NCBI GenBank assembly: GCA_005888695.1
Contig: VBBH01000138.1
Location: 1 to 11,219 of the forward strand
DNA from: Candidatus Bathyarchaeota archaeon
GTDB taxonomy: Archaea > Thermoproteota > Bathyarchaeia > 40CM-2-53-6
DNA length: 11,219 bases
Reading direction: 5' to 3'
Under the pieces are notes generated by a model. That model was not told the DNA's origin. It saw nothing but the letters and a program-made list of their open reading frames with translations, and did not search any database. Positions 6,245 through 11,219 of this stretch are shown here, one piece after another. Every line of letters begins with the position of its first letter. Positions within the stretch are counted from its first letter, which is position 1. The position numbers and the translations under genes were made by a program.

Positions 6245-6406
6245 ATGGTAGTAAGATGGTCTCTCACGGAGAAAGGAGAAGACACCCTACCAATACTTTT
6301 GCACTTCATCGCTTTCGCCCCAAAATGGTATGCATCACATGTCTTTGAGGATAGAAACCTCGGTCTCTCCAGGAGATTTTCACTAGGCCCGAAGCTAGAG
6401 GGATAG
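6245..6406 (+). pseudogene. HxlR-family regulator remnant, C-terminal part only
   Basis: This short frame (ATG 6245, TAG 6404-6406, 53 codons) reads as the second half of an HxlR-type winged-helix regulator. VRWSLTEKGEDTLPILLHF is the typical wing strand plus dimerisation helix, which in full proteins reads roughly VEYSLTEKG..LLPVL. FAPKWYASHVFED continues as in archaeal members. The family is usually 100-130 residues, and the N-terminal helix-turn-helix (residues of the type CP...LIGGKW) should lie just upstream. Instead the frame is closed by a TAG at 6212-6214, and the sequence there is two T-tracts (6202-6207 and 6218-6225). I found no DNA-binding half in the three plus-strand frames back to about 6080. 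It is most likely a 5'-truncated pseudogene; a translated dimerisation-only microprotein is the less likely alternative. HxlR regulators often sit beside the redox gene they control, here perhaps the nitronate monooxygenase. Confidence 0.72.
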
Positions 6407-6532
6407 TAGAGAGACTATACCAGGCTCAGATTCAATAGTCGAAGGTGTCCTACGTTGGGGGAGCCTTACCAGCTCCTCCTGCGAGGGGACTAGCATGCGG
6501 TCCGAAAAAGAGGAGGAGGGTTGTATGTCGCG
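6407..6532. other. Gene-free stretch with inverted repeats
   Basis: I see no coding sequence between the HxlR remnant and the end of the secreted protein gene at 6533. CTCCTCCT (6473-6480) and AGGAGGAG (6511-6518) are exact inverted repeats enclosing a second pair, GGAC (6487-6490) and GTCC (6500-6503). GGAGC and GCTCC around 6460-6475 form a competing small hairpin. These may shape the 3' end of the minus-strand transcript. Confidence 0.35.
6505..6510 (-). terminator. T-tract terminator of the second secreted protein gene
   Basis: On the minus strand a CTCCTCCT stretch followed by CTTTTTC lies about 25 bases after the stop codon at 6533-6535. A pyrimidine-rich T5 tract in this place suits archaeal termination. 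Confidence 0.45.
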
Positions 6533-7120
6533 TTATGCGGGGATGTGGGTTACTTGTATGTGGTATTCGAGTCCCGGTTGTGGTGGGATGAATGGAAGGA
6601 ATGGAATATCGCTCCAGGCATAGTGTCCAGGCACCGCTGGGATCCCCGTGTCGCAGAGGAAGAATAGGGCTCCTGAGGGGCATCCAAACGCGACCGGGAA
6701 GCTGGCACCCGGAAAGAGTACGCTTGTCCCGGGGCCGACCGCTGAAACGGTTCCGGTTCCCCAGAAGCTAACGAGATCAGGTCTAGTGGGGAAGCCCATG
6801 CTTCCGGTTGTAATGAACCAGTGTGAATAGTCGACGGTGAGGTGGGTTGGACCGTAAGCGGGTTCTCCTAGTTTTCCATTGAAATTGTAAAGTGTAATCT
6901 GGCAATCACCCGTCGATCCGCTGAGCCCATCAGGTGCGCTTCCTCCGAAGGCACACCAGCCCCAGAAACCGAAGCCGCTACAGAAAGAGATGGAGGCGTT
7001 GCAGTTGAAAGAGAATGTGGTCTGCCATTGCTCTCTTCCGTATGCGTGGGCAGGGACAGTTGCAATTGCTAGAAGCGTTAGGGATGCGAGCAGGATTAGG
7101 AGAACTTTGGAATTATACAT
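6533..7120 (-). CDS. Secreted six-cysteine protein, unknown function
   Basis: This is a 195-residue exported protein that I do not recognise. Residues 5-26 form a signal peptide with a likely cleavage after AHA (24-26). The mature part has six cysteines (40, 47, 56, 73, 147, 156), is rich in Gly, Phe, Trp and Pro, and has few charged residues. An aromatic/Gly patch, FGFWGWCAFGG (50-60), and the motif VDYSHWFITTG (96-106) suggest a compact beta-rich, disulfide-bonded extracellular domain. No membrane anchor or enzyme motif is visible. The ATG at 7118-7120 is supported by the signal peptide and by a strong TATA box 27-37 bases upstream. It has its own promoter and terminator, so it is probably a single-gene unit, although the permease gene upstream has no clear terminator and read-through is possible. 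Confidence 0.78.
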   Translation of the reverse strand: MYNSKVLLILLASLTLLAIATVPAHAYGREQWQTTFSFNCNASISFCSGFGFWGWCAFGGSAPDGLSGSTGDCQITLYNFNGKLGEPAYGPTHLTVDYSHWFITTGSMGFPTRPDLVSFWGTGTVSAVGPGTSVLFPGASFPVAFGCPSGALFFLCDTGIPAVPGHYAWSDIPFLPFIPPQPGLEYHIQVTHIPA

Positions 7121-7146
7121 AGTTCTAGCAAGTGCCCATCATTCAT

Positions 7147-7157
7147 GTATATATCAT
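7147..7157 (-). promoter_or_regulatory. TATA box of the second secreted protein gene
   Basis: On the minus strand ATGATATATAC lies 27-37 bases before the ATG at 7120, the expected place for an archaeal TATA element of a leaderless or near-leaderless mRNA. A 14-base inverted repeat with a 2-base centre, GAAATT-CA-AATTTC (7162-7175), lies directly upstream of it. Confidence 0.6.
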
Positions 7158-7265
7158 GTTCGAAATTCAAATTTCCCTCTTGCATGTTTTACAACCCTTC
7201 AAATCCACATCTGGATATCGTAGTATAGCCAAGGATTGCAGGCTATTTGGCCGTGCTCGTGAATC

Positions 7266-8600
7266 CTACCTCTCAAAGAGAGAGCTGCTTCTTGGTTTCG
7301 TTGTTCTCGTCTTCAGGTAATATGCTGCAAGGCCCACTAGTATGAAGGCGAGCCCGAGGAGAAGCACCGATACTTGGACAAAGAAGAATAATGCGATACA
7401 GAAGACTATTGCGATTATGGGCGTGTAACGTGTGCGGAGAATCTGGGTCTTCCAGTTTGAACGTCTGATGAGTTGAAGGGTTGCTACGCAGCTGAGTAGG
7501 TAAGGGATTATTGTGAAGAGGACCGTGAGAGAAGCTAGCATTGAGAGGTTGGAGACGAAGTATAGGACGGTCATTGCGAGAATGAATTGGAGCAGCATGG
7601 CTCTGTCTGGCGTTTTGAATATCGGATGCAGGTGATTCAGGAAGTTGGGGAATAGGTCATCTCGTGCCATCGCGTATGAGACACGTGCCGTCCCAAGGAT
7701 TACAGCATTGATCGATCCAATGATCGAGATCAATCCTCCGATCGCCAACAGGATGCCGCCAAGGCTTCCTATCGAGCCCTGTGTTGCGCTCTGAAAAATG
7801 TCTGCAAGCGGAGTTTTCGATTTTATGTAATCGCTCCAGGGAGCCAGTCCGAGAGCTGTAATGGAAACGAGAAGGTAGACTGCCATAACTATGAAGATGG
7901 AGAGAAGGATCGCTCGCGGGACAGTATGCTTAGCGTCCTTGATCTCTTCTTCGGGAACTGTGATTATCTCTACTCCAAGGTAGGCCCATAATGCGAGGAT
8001 TATTGCAGAGCCCACTCCTGGTGCGAGGGCTGCGTTTGCGGGTAGAAGAGGATAGTAGTTTTGAGGATGGATTAGGAAGACGCCTACGAGGATGAAGATG
8101 AGGAGAGGAATTATCTTGCCGACAGTGAAGATGTCCTGAGTCTGCCCTCCGCCTCTCACACCACGGTAATTGATGATTGTGAGAATAATGACTATCGCGG
8201 TTGCAATGAGTAGTCTTGACAATTCGTTGAAATATGTGACTGGTAGGAAGAATGAGGAGTATAGCGAGAGAGCTTTAGTCTCTGTCGATATCGTGAGCCA
8301 ATATCCTATCCAGAATGACCAGCCTGCAAGGAAGCCGATTGTGTTACCGAGTTCCTGATGTGCGTAAGAGTATAGTCCACCGGCCCGTGGAATTCTGGCC
8401 GCGTTCTCTGCGAAGCAGAGTCCAGTTAGTATCGTGTAGATGCCGCCTATCACCCACGAGAGAAGGGAGTAGGTGCCGGCCATGCTTGCCATTAAAATGG
8501 GAAAGAGAAAGATTCCCGATCCGATAATGAAGCCGACACCGAGCAAAACTGAATCGCGAAGCCCCAACTCCTTTGAGAAGTGTGTCCGCGTTCTTCGCAT
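7266..8600 (-). CDS. APC superfamily amino acid permease
   Basis: This is a 444-residue, 12-helix transporter of the amino acid-polyamine-organocation superfamily, located in the cytoplasmic membrane. Diagnostic features are the broken first helix with GFIIGSGIF (23-31), the conserved PRAGGLYSYAH (71-81) before helix 3, helix 6 with LWAYLGVEIITVPEEE (204-219), and the later TARVSYAMARDD-FP (304-318). Helices fall near 17-36, 43-63, 88-106, 128-144, 158-178, 196-214, 228-252, 281-303, 335-351, 355-377, 393-411 and 412-429. The length is normal and the start ATG gives the usual short N-terminus LGLRDSVLLGVG. Substrates in this family are amino acids, polyamines or related amines, taken up with protons or by exchange; the specific one cannot be read here. 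A strong TATA box precedes it. It is divergent from the glyoxalase-like gene and may use the same spacer for control. Confidence 0.92.
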   Translation of the reverse strand: MRRTRTHFSKELGLRDSVLLGVGFIIGSGIFLFPILMASMAGTYSLLSWVIGGIYTILTGLCFAENAARIPRAGGLYSYAHQELGNTIGFLAGWSFWIGYWLTISTETKALSLYSSFFLPVTYFNELSRLLIATAIVIILTIINYRGVRGGGQTQDIFTVGKIIPLLIFILVGVFLIHPQNYYPLLPANAALAPGVGSAIILALWAYLGVEIITVPEEEIKDAKHTVPRAILLSIFIVMAVYLLVSITALGLAPWSDYIKSKTPLADIFQSATQGSIGSLGGILLAIGGLISIIGSINAVILGTARVSYAMARDDLFPNFLNHLHPIFKTPDRAMLLQFILAMTVLYFVSNLSMLASLTVLFTIIPYLLSCVATLQLIRRSNWKTQILRTRYTPIIAIVFCIALFFFVQVSVLLLGLAFILVGLAAYYLKTRTTKPRSSSLFER

Positions 8601-8625
8601 TGTTTCGATTCACTTTTTTGGTGCG

Positions 8626-8634
8626 ATTATAAAG
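8626..8634 (-). promoter_or_regulatory. TATA box of the permease gene
   Basis: On the minus strand CTTTATAAT lies 26-34 bases before the ATG at 8600, an almost ideal archaeal TATA box for a leaderless mRNA. The spacer to the divergent glyoxalase-like gene is 106 bases. Confidence 0.65.
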
Positions 8635-8689
8635 CATAACCGATTGTGGTTGATTTTTCGAGGCAAGCCTTAGTACTTCAGTTAAAGCA

Positions 8690-8694
8690 AGGAG
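8690..8694 (+). promoter_or_regulatory. Strong Shine-Dalgarno site of the glyoxalase-like gene
   Basis: AAGCAAGGAGGC contains GGAGG twelve bases before the TTG at 8707, one of the few clear Shine-Dalgarno sites in the window. The spacing is somewhat long but supports initiation at this TTG; no ATG or GTG lies in frame before the first domain begins. Confidence 0.5.
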
Positions 8695-8706
8695 GCTGAC
8701 GACACT

Positions 8707-9615
8707 TTGCAGTCGCAAACACAGAATTCATTATTGCAAGATGGTCGTGGGATTGACCATCTAGTGGTTCTGGTCAGAGACCTTCAGAGTACAACCAAAG
8801 AATACCATGATCTTCTTGGCTTTGATATTTCAGGGATAGGCCAGCATCCTGGTGGCACGGAGAATAGTATAGCGCGCTTTCAAGACGACACGTACCTTGA
8901 GTTATTGTCTGTCTATGATCCCACTAAGGCGGCGGATACGGTTGCGTTCTTGGAGAAGTATGAAGGTGCTGGTGCAGTTGGGTTGAATATTGGGTCCGCG
9001 GACGCGACGGTCAATTTTCTCCGGTCAAGAGGAATAGAAACTGGGACGGGTAGCGGGACCATCAAGCTGGAGAATACTGATGACGTGCCTTCGGTATTGT
9101 GGAAGTGGGTCGACTTGAAGGCTAAAGCAAGCATTACTGACTCGATCTTCTTCCTCGAATATACTCTGGAAAGGGCAGCCTTCAGGAAACGCCATCCCGA
9201 ACAGTATAGCGTGGGTTCTCATTCGAATGGTGCGAGGAGGCTTGCGTCCGTTTGGATGATAGCGAAAGATCTGAAGGACGGAGCGGGACCGTATGAGATG
9301 ATCGGGCTCCTTGCTAAACGACAAGTGAAGTTAGATCATGTGGATGCGAAGGGCACAGAGTTCCAAGTAGGTCAAGGAACAATCCTGCTACTCGCTCCTA
9401 CGAAGGATGATGGTAAGACGGCCATGTTCCTCAAGCAACATGGAGAAGGCGGTATTCTCGGCGCGAGTATAGAGGTAGGCGATCTTTCATCGGCTAGGCA
9501 CTTTTTAGACGAGAATGGAGTCGAGCATCACGATTACACGGGGACCTACGGCCAAAGCCTACTGGTTTCACCCGAACGGACGCACGGGTTATGGCTAGAA
9601 ATATATGAAGGCTGA
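8707..9615 (+). CDS. Two-domain glyoxalase-like VOC protein (PF13468 type)
   Basis: This is a 302-residue cytoplasmic protein with two tandem vicinal-oxygen-chelate modules, about residues 15-155 and 178-301. The first has the signature of the glyoxalase-like PF13468 group: GIDHLVVLVRDL (15-26), GQHPGGTENSIARF (45-58) and TYLELLSVYDP (62-72), with His18 and Glu65 as likely metal ligands. The second ends with LWLEIYE (295-301) but has Trp183 where a metal-binding His might be expected, so only one half may bind metal. VOC enzymes include glyoxalases, dioxygenases and resistance proteins; the reaction here is unknown. The start is TTG at 8707, supported by the GGAGG site upstream. The gene is divergent from the amino acid permease. 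No T-tract follows it within the 99-base gap to the next gene. Confidence 0.85.
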   Translation: MQSQTQNSLLQDGRGIDHLVVLVRDLQSTTKEYHDLLGFDISGIGQHPGGTENSIARFQDDTYLELLSVYDPTKAADTVAFLEKYEGAGAVGLNIGSADATVNFLRSRGIETGTGSGTIKLENTDDVPSVLWKWVDLKAKASITDSIFFLEYTLERAAFRKRHPEQYSVGSHSNGARRLASVWMIAKDLKDGAGPYEMIGLLAKRQVKLDHVDAKGTEFQVGQGTILLLAPTKDDGKTAMFLKQHGEGGILGASIEVGDLSSARHFLDENGVEHHDYTGTYGQSLLVSPERTHGLWLEIYEG

Positions 9616-9714
9616 GTGGCGAGAATCGGGGAAGGCGTCGCAACCGGATGAATTCTCTCTTGTGTCCGCAAACGGGAAATAGACTAGGTCACCGATATTG
9701 TTTCGATCGTTTAG

Positions 9715-10182
9715 TTGGCTAGTTCGGAAAAGGTCGTTCCCGAGTGGGTCTGGGAACGTAGATGGTCGAGAAACTGGGCTCGCAAAACTACAATACTTTT
9801 CGGCCTGTTCGTGATGATACTCGGGCTAATTATCCTGATTGGAAGTTTCGAAGTGCAGCAGAGCCTGGGTAATACGTGTACGAGCTATTTAGGGTGTATT
9901 GGACCGAACATTCCCAGCTCTCCTGTGTATGCTGCCTGGGTATGGGCGGGTTATGTTATGACACCTGTGTCGACTGCGCTGATTGTTGGAGGCTTTGTCT
10001 TCGCGTTTAATACTTGGAGAGTGAAAGAGTGGGAGTGGGCCGCGATGTTCGGATTGCACCCATTAGCAAGACGGCTGGAATACTTGTACTCTCAAGGAAA
10101 GGTGACCAAGCAAGATGTTGAGGAGATCCTTAACATTGTAACTCATCACGCGTCATCTACGAAAGATGATGTGAGAGAATGA
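9715..10182 (+). CDS. Two-helix membrane protein with C-terminal helical tail
   Basis: This is a 155-residue membrane protein of unknown function. A basic Trp/Arg-rich N-terminus (WVWERRWSRNWARK, 11-24) leads into helix 1 (25-45). An outside loop with a likely Cys55-Cys61 pair follows, then helix 2 (72-98). The cytoplasmic tail contains LARRLEYLYSQGKVTKQDVEEIL (117-139), which resembles the short helical C-terminal modules of SHOCT-type proteins; this resemblance is by eye only. The TTG at 9715 directly follows an in-frame TAG and is the only usable start before helix 1. The stop overlaps the next ATG by four bases (ATGA), so the protein is probably coupled to the nucleotide pyrophosphohydrolase, perhaps tethering or regulating it. 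Confidence 0.75.
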   Translation: MASSEKVVPEWVWERRWSRNWARKTTILFGLFVMILGLIILIGSFEVQQSLGNTCTSYLGCIGPNIPSSPVYAAWVWAGYVMTPVSTALIVGGFVFAFNTWRVKEWEWAAMFGLHPLARRLEYLYSQGKVTKQDVEEILNIVTHHASSTKDDVRE

Positions 10183-10565
10183 ATCGAGAGCAAAAGATGG
10201 TCTTAGACTGGCACGAACGATTTGGAGTTCATGTAAGAACCACGCCTGGAATGGTCGACCCGAAGACTAGAGACTTGCGAATTGCTCTGATCAAAGAGGA
10301 GCTTGGAGAACTCGAGGAGGCTGGACGTCTTCAAGACATGACAATGATAGCTGATGCATTAGCAGACTTGCTATATGTCGTCTACGGAACAGCCGTTTCG
10401 TATGGGATAGACATCGAACCCGTCTTCCAAGAAGTCCATCGCTCTAATATGAGCAAAGGCGATCCCGAGATTGTTCGTGCCTCAAATGGGAAGATTCTCA
10501 AATCGAGAAACTGGACACCACCAGATCTCGAATCGATTCTCAAGTCTCAGAATGGGAAGAGATGA
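10179..10565 (+). CDS. MazG/PRA-PH-like nucleotide pyrophosphohydrolase
   Basis: This is a 128-residue cytoplasmic all-alpha NTP pyrophosphatase of the MazG/phosphoribosyl-ATP pyrophosphohydrolase superfamily, which cleaves nucleoside triphosphates to monophosphate and pyrophosphate. The metal-binding EExxE...DxxxD layout is present: Glu40, Glu41 and Glu44 in KEELGELEEA, then Asp59 and Asp63 in IADALADLLYVVYGTA. The C-terminal part VFQEVHRSNMSK (82-93), NGKILKSRNWTPPDL (103-117) matches the small single-domain subgroup that follows this layout, not HisE. The protein could clean up non-canonical or phage-like nucleotides; the real substrate is unknown. The ATG overlaps the stop of the membrane protein gene upstream (ATGA), which implies coupled translation. 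No Shine-Dalgarno site is needed or obvious. Confidence 0.88.
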   Translation: MNREQKMVLDWHERFGVHVRTTPGMVDPKTRDLRIALIKEELGELEEAGRLQDMTMIADALADLLYVVYGTAVSYGIDIEPVFQEVHRSNMSKGDPEIVRASNGKILKSRNWTPPDLESILKSQNGKR

Positions 10566-10704
10566 TAAAGTGTTCAAAAAGTGTGGGCATGCTAAGCTTA
10601 CTTCTACGCCCATCATTTTGATGGTTAAGGGAACTAATACTGATACGGCAGGTGTGATTTCTGAGAAGAACTATGAATCACCTACTTTTTACGATAGCTC
10701 GTAG
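10552..10704 (+). CDS. Possible 50-residue small protein, doubtful
   Basis: An ATG at 10552 inside the last codons of the pyrophosphohydrolase gene opens a 50-codon frame ending in TAG at 10702-10704. The product would be hydrophilic (MGRDDKVFKKCGHAK at the start, NYESPTFYDSS at the end) with no recognised domain. It fills most of the spacer to the next gene and would be translationally coupled by a 14-base overlap. The coding signal is weak and it may be untranslated sequence. Confidence 0.2.
   Translation: MGRDDKVFKKCGHAKLTSTPIILMVKGTNTDTAGVISEKNYESPTFYDSS
10686..10690 (+). terminator. T-run after the pyrophosphohydrolase gene
   Basis: Five T (CCTACTTTTTACG) lie about 120 bases after the pyrophosphohydrolase stop and just before the partial hydrolase frame. 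It could end the transcript or act as a weak promoter element for the next gene. Confidence 0.25.
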
Positions 10705-10742
10705 CATAGACAAATCGGGCCACGGCGACGTTAGATTCCAAG

Positions 10743-11219
10743 ATAGAACAACGGATACATTTCTGCACCGCAGACGACAACACGAAGATCGCATACGCCG
10801 TTACCGGGAAAGGATACCCCATCGTTAGGGCCGCGCATTATCTGAGTCACCTCGAATTCGACTTCGAAAGCCCCGTCTGGCGCCACTGGATCAGGGAACT
10901 ATCCAGGTACAATACCTACGTACGATATGACGAACGGGGATGCGGCCTATCCGACTGGAACCCAGTAAAATTCTCTTTTGACACATGGGTAAGCGATCTA
11001 GAGACTGTGGTCGATTCCTTGGGCCTGGAGAAATTCGCACTATTAGGCGTCTCTCAGGGCGGCTCAGTAGGGATAGCCTACGCCTCGCGACATCCCGAAA
11101 GAGTCAGCCAACTCGTACTCTACGGCGCCTATGCTCTCGGCTGGGCAAAACGATCGCAGGATCCCGGATCTATTAAGACGCGAGAGGCAATGAGCAACCT
11201 GATAGGTTTAGGCTGGGGT
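10743..11219 (+). CDS. Alpha/beta hydrolase, partial at window end, no standard start codon
   Basis: The frame runs open from the TAG at 10707-10709 to the window edge and encodes the N-terminal half of an alpha/beta hydrolase of the type found alone or fused to LuxR or adenylate cyclase modules. Counting from the ATA at 10743, typical segments are IHFCTADDNTKIAYAVTGKG (5-24), LEFDFESPVWRHWIRELSR (37-55), YVRYDERGCGLSDW (59-72) and the nucleophile elbow GVSQGG (102-107) with Ser104 (codon 11052-11054), then RHPERVSQLVLYGAYALGW. The Asp and His of the triad lie beyond the window. No ATG, GTG or TTG occurs in frame before about 11006, well inside the domain. Related proteins from memory begin near MEQ-IRFC, so the ATA at 10743 stands where ATG is expected. 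It may be a pseudogene, may use a rare ATA start, or may have lost an upstream domain. The start given is a best guess. Confidence 0.75.
   Translation, partial: MEQRIHFCTADDNTKIAYAVTGKGYPIVRAAHYLSHLEFDFESPVWRHWIRELSRYNTYVRYDERGCGLSDWNPVKFSFDTWVSDLETVVDSLGLEKFALLGVSQGGSVGIAYASRHPERVSQLVLYGAYALGWAKRSQDPGSIKTREAMSNLIGLGWG

Noticed and set aside
6246..6292. Possible hairpin or small RNA (TGGTAG paired with CTACCA plus an inner stem)
   Set aside because: The segment lies inside the HxlR remnant frame, whose protein similarity explains it better; the inner stem needs several bulges.
6350..6425. Series of small hairpins such as ATAGT-AGAGAG-ACTAT
   Set aside because: The stems are only 4-5 base pairs, partly overlap the HxlR remnant, and match no RNA family I could recall (SRP RNA, RNase P RNA and tRNA patterns were considered).
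8344..8718. 124-codon minus-strand frame upstream of the permease
   Set aside because: It overlaps the permease start and its promoter in another frame and shows no domain.

Overview
The window looks like a piece of an archaeal chromosome, probably from a soil or sediment Thermoproteota lineage (Nitrososphaeria or Bathyarchaeia-like). This placement is an inference. It rests on AT-rich TATA-like boxes about 25-42 bases before several start codons, T-tracts after genes in place of classical bacterial terminators, few Shine-Dalgarno sites, several TTG or GTG starts, and an HxlR-type regulator fragment that resembles archaeal members from memory. No rRNA, tRNA, CRISPR array or insertion sequence was found.

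Left part (1-3281): a cysteine-type dienelactone hydrolase on the minus strand faces away from a two-gene plus-strand operon. The operon encodes a PF04185-type phosphoesterase (acid phosphatase/phospholipase C-like) and a GH5-like glycosidase. Both have a signal peptide, an outside catalytic domain and a single C-terminal membrane anchor with a basic tail. They look like surface enzymes releasing phosphate and sugars from polymers or detritus. The divergent spacer holds two perfect palindromes.

Middle (3282-7120): a four-helix membrane protein follows, preceded by a 20-base near-perfect inverted repeat next to a TATA-like box. Next is a secreted six-cysteine protein of unknown function. Its 3' end seems to be partly duplicated just downstream, where a 14-base exact repeat encodes the same last five residues and then a stop. 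A nitronate monooxygenase-family flavoenzyme is on the minus strand. Behind it lies a 53-codon remnant that clearly reads as the C-terminal part of an HxlR-family regulator without its DNA-binding half. A second secreted six-cysteine orphan protein (minus strand) comes next.

Right part (7266-11219): an APC-family amino acid permease is divergent from a two-domain glyoxalase-like (VOC, PF13468-type) protein. Then comes a translationally coupled pair: a two-helix membrane protein and a MazG/PRA-PH-type nucleotide pyrophosphohydrolase. The window ends inside an alpha/beta hydrolase of the kind often fused or linked to LuxR or cyclase proteins. Its frame has no ATG, GTG or TTG where the protein should begin.

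Overall this is an accessory-type region with exported hydrolases, small detoxification enzymes and gene remnants. No known defence or mobile system is visible. The most unusual points are the anchored phosphoesterase/glycosidase operon, the duplicated gene end, the regulator remnant and the start-less hydrolase.
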